Source of the DNA: JAIXWP01 sp046309775
GTDB lineage: Bacteria; Bacteroidota; Bacteroidia; Flavobacteriales_D; Sanyastnellaceae
Reading direction: 5' to 3'
Assembly (NCBI GenBank): GCA_046309775.1
Contig: JBKCOM010000062.1
Location: 1 to 64,000, forward strand
DNA: 64,000 nucleotides
The number at the start of each line of letters is the position of its first letter. The first letter of the stretch is position 1. Of this stretch, positions 51,319 through 60,477 are shown one piece after another. Position numbers and translations under genes: made by a program. The notes below the pieces were generated by a model. It saw only the letters and a program-made list of their open reading frames with translations, ran no database searches and was not told where the DNA came from.

Positions 51319-52191
51319 CTATTTTAGTACCAAATCGCTTTGACCGATAAGGTTGTTTGATTCGTAGGTAAATATTTTATAATTGCCTTTTTTCAATTCA
51401 CCTTTTGCCTCATAAAACACGCAAACGTCTGTGTCTTGATTTTGGTAGTCGATTTCACGGGAAACGCTTGCCACCTCTTCCTTTCCGTCCACAGTAACTG
51501 AACCTGCATTGGCACCAGGAAGCACCTTGCCGTCTGGACCTACGATGAGAAGGTAAATGCGCTTTGTGCCTGGTTTTACGATTGCATTTTTGCGAACAGT
51601 GAAGCACGATTTAATCATCTCTGCGCGGCTCGCGCGATCGGTTTCTGTTTGTTTTCCACTGTTGCGTAGGTTGATTCCTGTATTTGCATACTCACCAGTC
51701 GAAAGTACCGAACCCTTGCTCACCATCTCTTTGGTCACATTCAAGTCGCCTTCAAGCGATTTGCTGCGCTCCTCGGCTTGATTCGCGCGGCTAGCTTCTG
51801 CTTCCTTTTCAGCATATAATCTATCGTTGGCTTGTTGCAATGAGTCGATCTGATGAATGTAACCTTTCATGATTGATCTCAAAGTTTCGGCTTCAGCCTT
51901 GAGTTTTGAGATGTCATAATCTTTGTTTTTGGCTTTTTTAATCAAACTCTCGATTTGAGATTGTTGCTCTGCAATTTTAGAGGCCATCTCAGCATTATCC
52001 GTTTGAAGGGTGTCATAGCCCATGCGCATTTGTTCAAGCTCTACGGCCAACACATCGCGCTCGTCCATGATAGTGTTCTTTTCACGGTCGATGTAAACGA
52101 TTTTTTCATTTACGTTTTTTACCTGAATCCCGAGGTAAATGCACAATACCGCAAGCACAGCGATAATTCCGATATATACTTTGTTGCTCAT
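51319..52191 (-). CDS. Single-pass membrane coiled-coil protein of unknown function
   Basis: A 290-residue protein. Residues 5-22 form one membrane segment (VYIGIIAVLAVLCIYLGI), residues about 25-160 are a long charged coiled coil, and about 190-290 form a beta-rich domain (IYLLIVGPDGKVLPGANAG, SVSREIDYQN, KGNYKIFTYESNN). It is probably inner-membrane anchored with the coil in the periplasm. I do not recognise a named family, though similar proteins occur in Bacteroidota. It is monocistronic by spacing. A possible -7 box TAATTTTG lies upstream (minus strand, 52229-52222). Confidence 0.75.
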   Translation of the reverse strand: MSNKVYIGIIAVLAVLCIYLGIQVKNVNEKIVYIDREKNTIMDERDVLAVELEQMRMGYDTLQTDNAEMASKIAEQQSQIESLIKKAKNKDYDISKLKAEAETLRSIMKGYIHQIDSLQQANDRLYAEKEAEASRANQAEERSKSLEGDLNVTKEMVSKGSVLSTGEYANTGINLRNSGKQTETDRASRAEMIKSCFTVRKNAIVKPGTKRIYLLIVGPDGKVLPGANAGSVTVDGKEEVASVSREIDYQNQDTDVCVFYEAKGELKKGNYKIFTYESNNLIGQSDLVLK

Positions 52192-52221
52192 AATGAATTG
52201 GTTTTAATTTCCTTGCATTGG

Positions 52222-52229
52222 CAAAATTA
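52222..52229 (-). promoter_or_regulatory. Possible promoter -7 box for the coiled-coil gene
   Basis: Minus-strand TAATTTTG fits TAnnTTTG, 30 bp from the ATG. The -33 position shows no good TTTG, so the assignment is tentative. Confidence 0.35.
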
Positions 52230-52293
52230 TCATTTTGACCTGCTTGCGTAACGAAGAAATTTGATTTTTATTAAAAACGATTTGTGTTTATTC

Positions 52294-52323
52294 TTTGTTG
52301 GCAATACAAATCGGTTATATTTG
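52294..52323 (+). promoter_or_regulatory. Bacteroidota-type promoter for tRNA-Cys
   Basis: TTTG (52294-52297), an 18-bp spacer and TATATTTG (52316-52323), 15 bp before the first tRNA base. Confidence 0.65.
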
Positions 52324-52338
52324 CAGCCTCAAAAATGT

Positions 52339-52412
52339 GGTCCTGTGGCCGAGCGGCTAGGCAGAGGTCTGCAAAACCTCGTACAGCGGTTCGAATCCGC
52401 TCGGGACCTCCA
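52339..52412 (+). tRNA. tRNA-Cys (GCA anticodon)
   Basis: Cloverleaf seen by hand: acceptor GGTCCTG pairs with CGGGACC (one G-U), anticodon arm GAGGT-CTGCAAA-ACCTC with anticodon GCA, and T-arm with GGTTCGAATCC. The D-arm contains GCCGAGCGGCTAGGC. The discriminator is T at 52409 and the CCA end is encoded (52410-52412). It is followed at once by a terminator. Confidence 0.96.
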
Positions 52413-52440
52413 AAAAGCTTCACCTTGTGTGAGGCTTTTT
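52413..52440 (+). terminator. Rho-independent terminator after tRNA-Cys
   Basis: AAAAGCTTCAC (52413-52423) pairs with GTGAGGCTTTT (52429-52439), 11 bp with one G-U, loop 5 nt, T-run running on. Confidence 0.85.
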
Positions 52441-52530
52441 TTATTTCCGAGTGCTTTAACAAAGAATCTCATATCGCCGCCACCAACGTAGCCATTTTCT
52501 CATTTATCTTTGCCATCCAATTTTATAATC

Positions 52531-52731
52531 ATGAAAGAGGTAGCGAATACAGAGCTCGTGGCTGGCACAATCGGACCGATGCAAATTGTCCTCATCCTAG
52601 TAATCGTCTTATTGCTTTTTGGCGGAAAGAAGATTCCAGAACTAATGCGCGGTCTTGGTCAAGGAATGAAGGAATTTAAAGACGCAAGCAAAGGCGAAAC
52701 GAAAGAAAACGACAAGGTCGAAAAGAACTAA
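52531..52731 (+). CDS. tatA: Twin-arginine translocase subunit TatA/TatE
   Basis: A 66-residue protein (start at 52531, MKEVANTELVAG). One membrane segment (IGPMQIVLILVIVLLLFGG) is followed by the amphipathic helix KKIPELMRGLGQGMKEFKDA and a charged tail, the standard TatA layout. It forms the pore-like part of the Tat pathway that exports folded proteins. tatB/tatC are not in the window. gatA begins 11 bp downstream on the same strand. Confidence 0.95.
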   Translation: MKEVANTELVAGTIGPMQIVLILVIVLLLFGGKKIPELMRGLGQGMKEFKDASKGETKENDKVEKN

Positions 52732-52742
52732 GTTCTAGCTCT

Positions 52743-54164
52743 GTGAAAAAATACGCATCAATACTCGAGGTTCAAAATGATCTTCGCGGTGGAATATTAG
52801 CCATCCCAGGTCTAGTATCTTACTACCTAAAAAATATTGATGATAAGAAGCACCTCAATGCCTTTTTGGAGGTATGGGGCGAAGAAGCTCTTAATCGCGC
52901 TGCGAAAATTCAAGAAAAATTTCAATCAGGAACCGCAGGTCGCCTCGCGGGCATGGTCATCGCCCTTAAGGACAATATTTGTTACGAGGGTCACAAGGTT
53001 TCTGGATCATCGAAGATTTTAGAAGGATTTACTTCTCTTTTTAATAGCACGGTTGTCGAGCGCTTATTAGCAGAGGATGCGATTTTTATTGGTCGCGTGA
53101 ATTGTGATGAATTCGCTATGGGCTCCTCGAACGAAAACAGCGCCTATGGCGCGGTTTTGAATCCATTGGATGAAACGCTTGTGCCCGGTGGATCCTCTGG
53201 TGGTTCAGCAGCGGCTGTAGCGGCGGACTTGTGCCTTGCGGCCCTTGGAAGCGACACAGGAGGCTCAATCCGTCAGCCGGCATCGCTCACAGGCATTGTT
53301 GGTTTAAAGCCTACGTATGGCAGAATATCACGCCACGGCCTGCTCGCATATGCTTCGAGTTTCGACCAAATAGGCCCAATGACCCGAAGCGTTTATGATG
53401 CCGCATTACTACTCGAAATAATGGCGGGTGCGGATGACTTCGACAGCACGGCATCTAAATCCAAAATCGATAAATACGCTTCATTCGAAAACAATTCTTC
53501 CAAAAGGAAAATAGCATTTTTCAAAGAGTGTATCGAAAGTCCTGGCCTCAACAATGAAGTAAAAGAACGCATTGTTGAAGTTATTCAAAAACTTAAAGAT
53601 GAAGGCCACACCGTCGAGGCAGTTGATTTTCCTTACCTCAAATACCTCGTGCCCGCATACTATGTATTGACTACAGCGGAGGCCAGCTCCAATTTAGCAC
53701 GATACGACGGCATTCACTTTGGGTACAGAAGTAATGAGGCCAAAGGAATTGATAACACCTACAAAAAAAGCCGCAGCGAGGGATTTGGAAAGGAAGTAAA
53801 GCGACGCATCATGCTCGGCACCTTCGTTTTGAGCTCTGGATATTATGACGCTTACTACGGAAGAGCGCAGCAAGTAAGAAGACTTCTCAGAGATAAGACA
53901 GCTCAGGTTCTTGAGCAATATGATTTTATTTTACTACCAACATCTACCAACGAAGCATTTAAGCTGGGAGAAAACACCAAAGATCCCATTGCCATGTACC
54001 TTGAAGATATCTTCACCGTACAAGCTAACCTAGTAGGAATTCCAGCTATTTCATTGCCTTTGGGAACTAAAAAGTCTGGCCTGCCGTTCGGAATTCAGGT
54101 TATGGGAAAAAGCTTTGATGAGAAAAATCTCTTAAGTTTTTCTAATTACTTGATGAACTTCTAG
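52743..54164 (+). CDS. gatA: Glu-tRNA(Gln)/Asp-tRNA(Asn) amidotransferase subunit A
   Basis: A 473-residue amidase-signature enzyme starting at GTG 52743. With GatB and GatC it converts mis-acylated Glu-tRNA(Gln) or Asp-tRNA(Asn). The Ser-cisSer-Lys triad is visible as Lys76 (IALKDN), Ser151 (PGGSSGGS) and Ser175 (DTGGSIRQPA). GLKPTYGRISRHGLLAYASS and FDQIGPMTRS are GatA-specific rather than general amidase. GatB and GatC are not in the window. It may be co-transcribed with tatA. Confidence 0.97.
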   Translation: MKKYASILEVQNDLRGGILAIPGLVSYYLKNIDDKKHLNAFLEVWGEEALNRAAKIQEKFQSGTAGRLAGMVIALKDNICYEGHKVSGSSKILEGFTSLFNSTVVERLLAEDAIFIGRVNCDEFAMGSSNENSAYGAVLNPLDETLVPGGSSGGSAAAVAADLCLAALGSDTGGSIRQPASLTGIVGLKPTYGRISRHGLLAYASSFDQIGPMTRSVYDAALLLEIMAGADDFDSTASKSKIDKYASFENNSSKRKIAFFKECIESPGLNNEVKERIVEVIQKLKDEGHTVEAVDFPYLKYLVPAYYVLTTAEASSNLARYDGIHFGYRSNEAKGIDNTYKKSRSEGFGKEVKRRIMLGTFVLSSGYYDAYYGRAQQVRRLLRDKTAQVLEQYDFILLPTSTNEAFKLGENTKDPIAMYLEDIFTVQANLVGIPAISLPLGTKKSGLPFGIQVMGKSFDEKNLLSFSNYLMNF

Positions 54165-54172
54165 TTCAAAGT

Positions 54173-54203
54173 GTTGTAACTGCTTTTGTTTTATTTACTT
54201 TTG
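54173..54203 (+). promoter_or_regulatory. Possible promoter for the DUF4175 gene
   Basis: GTTG (54173-54176), a 19-bp spacer and TACTTTTG (54196-54203), fitting TAnnTTTG, with the ATG codons at 54226 and 54238 downstream. The -33 box differs from TTTG by one base. Confidence 0.45.
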
Positions 54204-54225
54204 AATATCGCCTAGTCTAAAGTCG

Positions 54226-57200
54226 ATGGGAGGAATTATGCGCGTAAACGGATATGATGAGTTAATAGGTAAACTGGATCAATTCACCAGAAAGTATTAC
54301 AAAAACAAAATGCTTCGCGGCGCAATCTATTGCGTGGCGTTGATTATGGGCGCGTATCTACTTGTCACACTGCTAGAGTACTTCGGGCGGTTCTCCATTT
54401 TAATGAGAACAATTCTTTTCTACGCATTTGTGTTATCAGCGCTGGCTATAATCGTACGCAACATCGTGATTCCGCTATTTAAAATTTTCAGACTTGGAAA
54501 GGTGATTTCACACGATCAGGCAGCGGAGATTATTGGAAAGCACTTTCCGCAAGTTCAAGACAAATTACTCAACACGCTACAATTAAAGGCGCTTGCGGAT
54601 AAAGACCAAGACAACTCATTGCTTTATGCGGGGATTGAACAGAAGATCAAGCAGCTTCGCCCTGTTCCGTTTTCGAGTGCAATTGACTTTAGAGAGAATA
54701 GAAAGTACTTGAAATTTGCCATTCCTCCCGTGGCGGTCTTTTTAATCATTCTTTTTGCTGCACCAAGCATTTTGACCAAGCCCACAGAACGACTAATTAA
54801 ACACGGCCAACTCATTGTTGAAGAAGCACCGTTCAAAATAACTGTCGACAACGAGGAGCTAAAAGCAGCGCAGAACCAGGACTTTACGATTGACATTACA
54901 CTCAAGGGAAAAGAAATTCCTGAAAAGGTTTATTTGGTGTTGAACGACCAACAATACCTCATGGAAAGAAAAGATGCTTTCCACTTTTCTTATACTATGA
55001 GAAATGTCAAAGAGACAGCCGCTTTCAACTTTTATGCTTCAGGATTTTACAGTGACATGTACGAGCTTGAAGTATTTCCTGTACCTGCATTGGTTGATTT
55101 TGCTCTTGCACTGAATTATCCGGTGTATACTAAAAAAATAAACGAAACAATTCGGAATACGGGCGACGTGACAGTACCAGTTGGAACACGCATCAACTGG
55201 GACTTTAATACAAAAAACACCGAGGTATTGAGCATTCGTTATGGCGACAGCACATACGTACTGAACAACAGCAACGATCTATTTAAATTTTCGAAAACAG
55301 CACTAGCCAATACGGAATACGTAGTACACGCCGCAAATCAATATATCAGTGGCGCGGATAGCGTGTTGTATAGGATACAAGTAATCCCAGATTTATATCC
55401 CAACATTAACGTAAATGAAGAGCGCGACAGCATGTCACTCAAACAGCTTTATTTTACTGGTGATGTAAAAGACGACTATGGTTTTAAAAAACTGACATTT
55501 AACTATCAATTGAGAAAATCTGATGGTGATGAAGGCGCTTCTTGGGTGGTGAAGGAAATTGGGGTTTCCAATCAAATGAGCACAGACAATTTCTTTTTCA
55601 CGTGGAATTTGAACGAACTCAATGTTCAGCCAGGAAATGTGCTGAATTATTATTTTGAGATTTGGGATAATGATGGTGTAAACGGAAGCAAAGCAACAAA
55701 AAGCGCTACACTGGAATATAAGCTGCCATCTGAGGATGAATTAGAGGCAATGGTGGAACAAAAGAATGAAGATATCAAGTCAAAACTAGAAGAGAGTTTG
55801 AAGGATTCGAAAAAGCTGGAGAAAGAGTTGGAAGACTTGCAGCGTCAGCTTTTAGAGAAAAAGGAGATGACTTGGCAAGACAAGAAAAAAATGGAGGATA
55901 TTCTCAAGAGACAGCAAGAATTGCAAAAGCAAATCCAGGATATTCAAAAAGAAAACAAGGAGAAGAATAATCAGCAGAACGAGTTTCAACAACAAGAGAA
56001 CCTCTTGGAAAAACAACAGCAGCTTGAAAAATTGATGGATGAAATTATGAATCCCGAGCTGGAAAAGTTGATGGAAGAGATTCGTAAAATGATGGAAGAG
56101 CTCGACAAAAATGAAATCCAAAAAGAGCTCGATAAGATGCAGATGAATGCTGAGGATATGGAGAAAGAGCTTGATCGCGCATTAGAACAGTTTAAGCAAC
56201 TGGAGTTTGAACAGAAGTTCGAACAAACCATGGATAAGTTGGAGAAACTGGCGGAGAAACAAGAAGAATTAAGCAAAGAAAGCGAGCAAAAGGATGCGAA
56301 TTCAGAAGAGTTGAAGGAGAAACAGGACGAGCTGAACAAGGAGTTTGAGGATGTGAAGAAAGACATGGAAGATTTGGAGAAAAAGAATCAGGAGTTAGAG
56401 AGTCCGAATCCGATGCCAGATACAGAGCAGCAAGAACAGGAGATTCAGAAAGATCAGAAAGAAAGTTCGGATCAGCTTCAGAAGAATAAAAAAAGCGGTG
56501 CGAGCAAATCGCAGAAATCTGCAGCGGATAAAATGAAGCAGATGCAGCAGCAAATGGAAATGGCGATGCAGGGCGCAGAACAAGAACAGCAGCAGGAAGA
56601 TATGGACGCATTGCGAGCATTGTTGGAGAATATCATTACGCTGAGTTTTGATCAAGAAGCGTTGATGAATCGCTTTAAGAAAACCGACATGAGGGATCCG
56701 CAATATATCAAGCTGGGTCAAATACAGCGGAAGCTCAAGGATGATGCGAAAATGGTCGAGGACTCATTGTTTGCATTGAGCAAACGGGTGCCGCAAATAT
56801 CAGCTGCCGTGAATCGAGAGATCAATCAGATCAATGATAATATGCAAACGGCGCTTGAGGGAGTTCCAGATAAGCGCACGCCGGAGATCACCACCGCGCA
56901 GCAATATGCAATGACATCATTCAATAATTTGGCGTTGATGCTTGATGAGGCCTTAAAACAAATGCAGCAGCAACAATCACAAAGCAAACCCGGTCAAGGC
57001 AATTGTGAAAAGCCAGGAGGAAGCGGAAGCAAGCCGAAACCGAGTGCTGGAGATATTAAAAAAATGCAAGAAGCTCTATCGAAGCAGTTAGAAGAAATGA
57101 AGAAGAAGGGTCAAAACAAAGGGGACAACAAGGGCGGGCAAGGCCAAATGAGCAAGCAGCTTGCTGAAATGGCAGCGAAGCAAGCGGCCATTCGAAAAAT

Positions 57201-57573
57201 GATGGAGGATAAAGCTGCAGAGATGAATCAAGACGGCAGTGGCCAAGGCAACGAGATGAAGCAAATAGCTAAAGACATGGAGCAGTTGCAAAAGGACATC
57301 GTCAATAATAAAATTGATGAAAACACTTTGCGCAGGCAGCAAGACATTATGATTCGATTGCTGAAGGCGGAAGAAGCAGAGCGCACTAGAGACCAAGACA
57401 ACCAAAGGAAATCGAATGAGTCTCGTGATTTTCCAGTGAGCAATCCGCAGAAGTACGAAGAGTACATTCGTAAAAAGCAGCAAGAAACGGAGCTACTGCG
57501 CACCGTGCCGCCGGATTTGAAACCCTACTACAAAGACAAGGTCAACAACTATTTCAATAAAATTGGAAGTTAA
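54226..57573 (+). CDS. DUF4175 family membrane protein with long coiled coil
   Basis: About 1115 residues (start at 54226; an alternative ATG at 54238 has GGGAGG 4-9 bp upstream and may be the real start). Three membrane segments lie near residues 29-48, 57-78 and 164-182. An extracytoplasmic beta-rich region runs to about 500. From about 505 to 780 there is a continuous Glu/Lys/Gln coiled coil with heptad-like leucines, then Gln/Met-rich low-complexity sequence and a C-terminal helix. It matches my memory of the DUF4175 family of Bacteroidota. Function is unknown. A terminator follows. Confidence 0.85.
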   Translation: MGGIMRVNGYDELIGKLDQFTRKYYKNKMLRGAIYCVALIMGAYLLVTLLEYFGRFSILMRTILFYAFVLSALAIIVRNIVIPLFKIFRLGKVISHDQAAEIIGKHFPQVQDKLLNTLQLKALADKDQDNSLLYAGIEQKIKQLRPVPFSSAIDFRENRKYLKFAIPPVAVFLIILFAAPSILTKPTERLIKHGQLIVEEAPFKITVDNEELKAAQNQDFTIDITLKGKEIPEKVYLVLNDQQYLMERKDAFHFSYTMRNVKETAAFNFYASGFYSDMYELEVFPVPALVDFALALNYPVYTKKINETIRNTGDVTVPVGTRINWDFNTKNTEVLSIRYGDSTYVLNNSNDLFKFSKTALANTEYVVHAANQYISGADSVLYRIQVIPDLYPNINVNEERDSMSLKQLYFTGDVKDDYGFKKLTFNYQLRKSDGDEGASWVVKEIGVSNQMSTDNFFFTWNLNELNVQPGNVLNYYFEIWDNDGVNGSKATKSATLEYKLPSEDELEAMVEQKNEDIKSKLEESLKDSKKLEKELEDLQRQLLEKKEMTWQDKKKMEDILKRQQELQKQIQDIQKENKEKNNQQNEFQQQENLLEKQQQLEKLMDEIMNPELEKLMEEIRKMMEELDKNEIQKELDKMQMNAEDMEKELDRALEQFKQLEFEQKFEQTMDKLEKLAEKQEELSKESEQKDANSEELKEKQDELNKEFEDVKKDMEDLEKKNQELESPNPMPDTEQQEQEIQKDQKESSDQLQKNKKSGASKSQKSAADKMKQMQQQMEMAMQGAEQEQQQEDMDALRALLENIITLSFDQEALMNRFKKTDMRDPQYIKLGQIQRKLKDDAKMVEDSLFALSKRVPQISAAVNREINQINDNMQTALEGVPDKRTPEITTAQQYAMTSFNNLALMLDEALKQMQQQQSQSKPGQGNCEKPGGSGSKPKPSAGDIKKMQEALSKQLEEMKKKGQNKGDNKGGQGQMSKQLAEMAAKQAAIRKMMEDKAAEMNQDGSGQGNEMKQIAKDMEQLQKDIVNNKIDENTLRRQQDIMIRLLKAEEAERTRDQDNQRKSNESRDFPVSNPQKYEEYIRKKQQETELLRTVPPDLKPYYKDKVNNYFNKIGS

Positions 57574-57581
57574 AGAGAAGA

Positions 57582-57610
57582 TTCGGCGGCTTATATTGCC
57601 GCCGAAATCT
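57582..57610 (+). terminator. Hairpin between the DUF4175 and symporter genes
   Basis: TTCGGCGGC (57582-57590) pairs with GCCGCCGAA (57598-57606) around TTATATT, followed by ATCTTTTG. The next ATG is 12 bp further on. Confidence 0.65.
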
Positions 57611-57618
57611 TTTGTGAT

Positions 57619-59076
57619 ATGTCGAAATCAAACAAGTTAACCGCGTGGATTTTTGTTGCTCTTGTTCTGGGGGTTCTTGCGGGCGCATTACTCAATGCTA
57701 ATTATCCGGCCTTACCGGCTAAGTCTTATGAAACGGCAATTGCAGATGTGGCTGATGCTCTTCAAAAAGAGGAGGCTCAAGGCTCGCTAAAGCAGCAACT
57801 TCAACGCATTTCAGAAGATAGCACGCTCGCGGTAAAAGAGCGCTGGGAGCAAATTGCGGCAACGATTACTTCGGAAAAGAAAAAGACCGCCTTTGCTGAA
57901 AGAGCAGCTAAAGCAGCCTCTCGAGAAGAGGTTATGAATCCTACATTGAAGAGCATTTTGGAGATTATCAGCATCTTCACAGATATCTTTTTAAGACTGA
58001 TAAAAATGATAATCGCCCCGTTGGTATTTTCGACACTTGTGGTCGGAGTGGCCAAATTAGGCGATTTGAAGGCCGTAGGACGAATCGGAGGCAAAACGAT
58101 GCTGTGGTTTATATCCGCATCATTTGTGTCGCTTTTATTGGGCTGTTTGCTAGTCAATATTTTCGAACCCGGTCGTATGATGAATTTGGAGCCACCTAGC
58201 GCATTGTTAGATTCTGGAGTAGACAAAGGCTCAATGACGCTGAAGGGCTTTATTACTCACATAATTCCAAGTAGCGTGGTGGAGTCAATGGCCACGAATG
58301 AGATTCTTCAGATTGTAGTCTTTTCTCTTTTGTTTGGTGTTGCCACGGCAGCTATTGGGGTAAAGGGCGAGCCAATAATAAAGGCATTGGACTCCGTAGG
58401 TCACGTAATGCTCAAGGTGACGAGTATGGTGATGTATGTGGCGCCATTTGCGGTTTTTGCCGCGATGGCTTCGGTTGTTGCCAAAAAGGGACTTGGAGTT
58501 TTAGGAACTTATGCAATATTCATCGGTGAGTTTTACGCAGGTCTGCTAGTTCTTTGGTTGATTCTTATTGGAGTGGGTTATTTATTAATCAAAAAGCGCA
58601 TTGTGACGCTTTTTGGAAGACTCAAGGAGGCTTTGTTGTTGGCGTTTTCTACGGCCTCTAGCGAAGCCGCATATCCAAAAATGATGGAAGAGTTGGAGCG
58701 ATTTGGATGCAACAATCGAATCGTAAGCTTTACACTGCCGCTTGGATATAGCTTCAACCTGGATGGAAGCATGATGTATATGACTTTTGCGAGCTTGTTC
58801 ATAGCGCAGAGCTACGGGATTGAGATGTCGATCGGTGACCAAATGCTGATGCTATTGACCTTGATGGTAACGAGCAAAGGAATAGCGGGAGTACCTAGAG
58901 CCTCTTTGGTGGTGATAGCTGGAACTTTAGCAACATTTGGTATTCCAGAAGCTGGTTTGCTTTTGTTGCTCGGCGTAGATCACGTGCTCGACATGGGACG
59001 CAGTGCCACCAATGTTGTCGGTAATGCTGTTGCTACCGTTGCAGTAAGCAAGTGGGAGAAGTCCTTGAAGGATTGA
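57619..59076 (+). CDS. Dicarboxylate/amino acid:cation symporter (DAACS, SLC1-like)
   Basis: A 485-residue inner-membrane transporter with eight-helix glutamate-transporter architecture and two re-entrant loops. Signatures: LIKMIIAPLVFSTLVVGVA, the serine-rich hairpin LAFSTASSEAAYPKMM, LPLGYSFNLDGSMMYMTFA and the final GVDHVLDMGRSATNVVGNAVA. It moves C4-dicarboxylates or acidic amino acids with sodium or protons. Unusual is a hydrophilic insert of about 70 residues between the first and second membrane helices (about residues 35-108), predicted by its Glu/Lys/Ala composition to be helical and extracytoplasmic. Confidence 0.93.
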   Translation: MSKSNKLTAWIFVALVLGVLAGALLNANYPALPAKSYETAIADVADALQKEEAQGSLKQQLQRISEDSTLAVKERWEQIAATITSEKKKTAFAERAAKAASREEVMNPTLKSILEIISIFTDIFLRLIKMIIAPLVFSTLVVGVAKLGDLKAVGRIGGKTMLWFISASFVSLLLGCLLVNIFEPGRMMNLEPPSALLDSGVDKGSMTLKGFITHIIPSSVVESMATNEILQIVVFSLLFGVATAAIGVKGEPIIKALDSVGHVMLKVTSMVMYVAPFAVFAAMASVVAKKGLGVLGTYAIFIGEFYAGLLVLWLILIGVGYLLIKKRIVTLFGRLKEALLLAFSTASSEAAYPKMMEELERFGCNNRIVSFTLPLGYSFNLDGSMMYMTFASLFIAQSYGIEMSIGDQMLMLLTLMVTSKGIAGVPRASLVVIAGTLATFGIPEAGLLLLLGVDHVLDMGRSATNVVGNAVATVAVSKWEKSLKD

Positions 59077-59332
59077 TGTTGAGAGACCTTCTAAAATACC
59101 CAACACACTGAGTAAATTCGGAAAGAAGTCGAAAATATAAAAAACTGGACTGTCGATTTTGACACAAGAGTGGGTGGTTTTTCTGTAATAAAAATCTTTC
59201 GAATTGATAAACAAGTGAATAAAGGTTTTCAACTGTTGGAAATAGGCCACGAATTTGTGATTCAGTGTATTAAAGTTCATTTTGTTGTTCCTTAAAACAA
59301 TATCGAACATAAAGAAATCTCATTTTTGTAGT

Positions 59333-59635
59333 ATGCAAAATGAGGTAGCGCCAGAAAAAGCTTTTTTAAAAGCCGTTGGGGAAAATATTCGCAAGTATCG
59401 AAAGGCGAAGGGATATACACTTGAAGCCTTGGGAATGGACATTGGCCTTGACAAGTCCAATACGTATCGCATTGAACAAGGCAAGAATATTACACTACTT
59501 ACATTACTAAAAATTTCTCTTTTCTTGGATGTGCCGGCATGTGAGCTTTTGAAAACCGATGTTCAAATTAATATCGAGGACGCGGAGAAGTACATTGCAA
59601 ATAAGAAGCTTCGCCGCAAGAAGGTTGTAGCTTAG
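59333..59635 (+). CDS. Small XRE-family helix-turn-helix regulator
   Basis: Starting at the ATG at 59333 gives 100 residues; the frame runs back to 59282 but that adds an unlikely leader. The HTH_3 domain is at about 14-68: IRKYRKAKGYTLEALGMDIG, then DKSNTYRIEQGKNITLLTLL and FLDVPACELL. The tail is basic (KKLRRKKVVA). Probably a repressor of unknown targets. About 256 bp of gene-free sequence lie upstream after the symporter gene, where I see no further feature. A strong hairpin follows. Confidence 0.9.
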   Translation: MQNEVAPEKAFLKAVGENIRKYRKAKGYTLEALGMDIGLDKSNTYRIEQGKNITLLTLLKISLFLDVPACELLKTDVQINIEDAEKYIANKKLRRKKVVA

Positions 59636-59661
59636 AATAATATCGTTTTATAGTTCTGGAG

Positions 59662-59688
59662 AAGCGAATGATATATCATTCGCTTTTT
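59662..59688 (+). terminator. Rho-independent terminator after the XRE gene
   Basis: AAGCGAATGA (59662-59671) pairs with TCATTCGCTT (59676-59685) around TATA, followed by TTT. Confidence 0.85.
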
Positions 59689-60475
59689 AATTTTCCGTAG
59701 ATTTTTTAGTATCAAATTTTAGAGCAAACCCAAAATTTAAATAATACAAATCCAAAGTTTGGGACTCAAGCGGGTTTTTGGATGGGGAAGTTATGTGGAT
59801 GAGACTTCTCATCCCAATATTTGTGGTGACGAAAAAATTTTTAACTACCGCGTATCTGAGTCCAACATCGAATGTATGGTGCATCTCGGAAAAGTCAAAT
59901 CGCTCTTGCATGCCGTAGGATTTGAATTCACTGAATATCCGCAGGTAAGAATAGTTTAACCACATTAACGACGAACACATGTAGAGCTGAACGTTACTGA
60001 TGTCCAAGGTAATATCTCCCTGTATTGAAGCGGAATTGTACTGATAATAGCAAAAGTTAGTTATTCTATTATTACCGTTCAAGGGCGCAGTCGAATATGG
60101 AAGATCATGCAATCCTGTTTCTAAATTTTGATAAAAGAATTTATGGTACCCGACAAAACTCCGGAAGCCGATAACACATTCTTTTTTTACTTGTCTGACA
60201 ACACCCAACCCAACAGTTTGATTAAATTTGGAAGCGTTGTGTTGCATAGAGCCAAAATTAGTTGTTGCATGTATCACAACGTTATTGAAGGGAGCATATG
60301 CGGCAGTTATTTCACAAAATGAAATGGGTATATTGACGGAGGTATAAACTTCTCCTTTTTGTGAAATATTAGGAGAGCTCAAGCTAAGCTGCTCAAAGCT
60401 ATTATACTGTGATAAGCCACTTAAAGTAGCAAATAAAAATGTGGTGAAAACCCCGATTGGACCAAGCTTTTTCAT
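59687..60475 (-). CDS. Exported envelope protein, paralog 3 of a tandem trio
   Basis: A 262-residue protein with a Sec signal peptide (MKKLGPIGVFTTFLFATLSGLSQ), not a lipobox. The pattern QKGEVYTSVNIP, AAYAPFNNVVIHA, GLGVVRQV, GFRSFVGYH, GDITLDISNVQL, FNFGFALKF-like strands resembles its two upstream neighbours, suggesting a small outer-membrane barrel. It follows the middle paralog by 2 bp and is the last gene of the operon. No named family is recognised. Confidence 0.72.
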   Translation of the reverse strand: MKKLGPIGVFTTFLFATLSGLSQYNSFEQLSLSSPNISQKGEVYTSVNIPISFCEITAAYAPFNNVVIHATTNFGSMQHNASKFNQTVGLGVVRQVKKECVIGFRSFVGYHKFFYQNLETGLHDLPYSTAPLNGNNRITNFCYYQYNSASIQGDITLDISNVQLYMCSSLMWLNYSYLRIFSEFKSYGMQERFDFSEMHHTFDVGLRYAVVKNFFVTTNIGMRSLIHITSPSKNPLESQTLDLYYLNFGFALKFDTKKSTEN

Positions 60476-60477
60476 GG

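Noticed and set aside
55852..57503. Several long minus-strand frames opposite the DUF4175 gene
   Set aside because: Their Leu/Phe/Ser-rich products are reverse-strand images of the Glu/Lys/Gln coiled coil.
58927..59310. A 127-codon minus-strand frame across the end of the symporter gene
   Set aside because: Half of it is antisense to a clear gene and the remainder has no recognisable motif.
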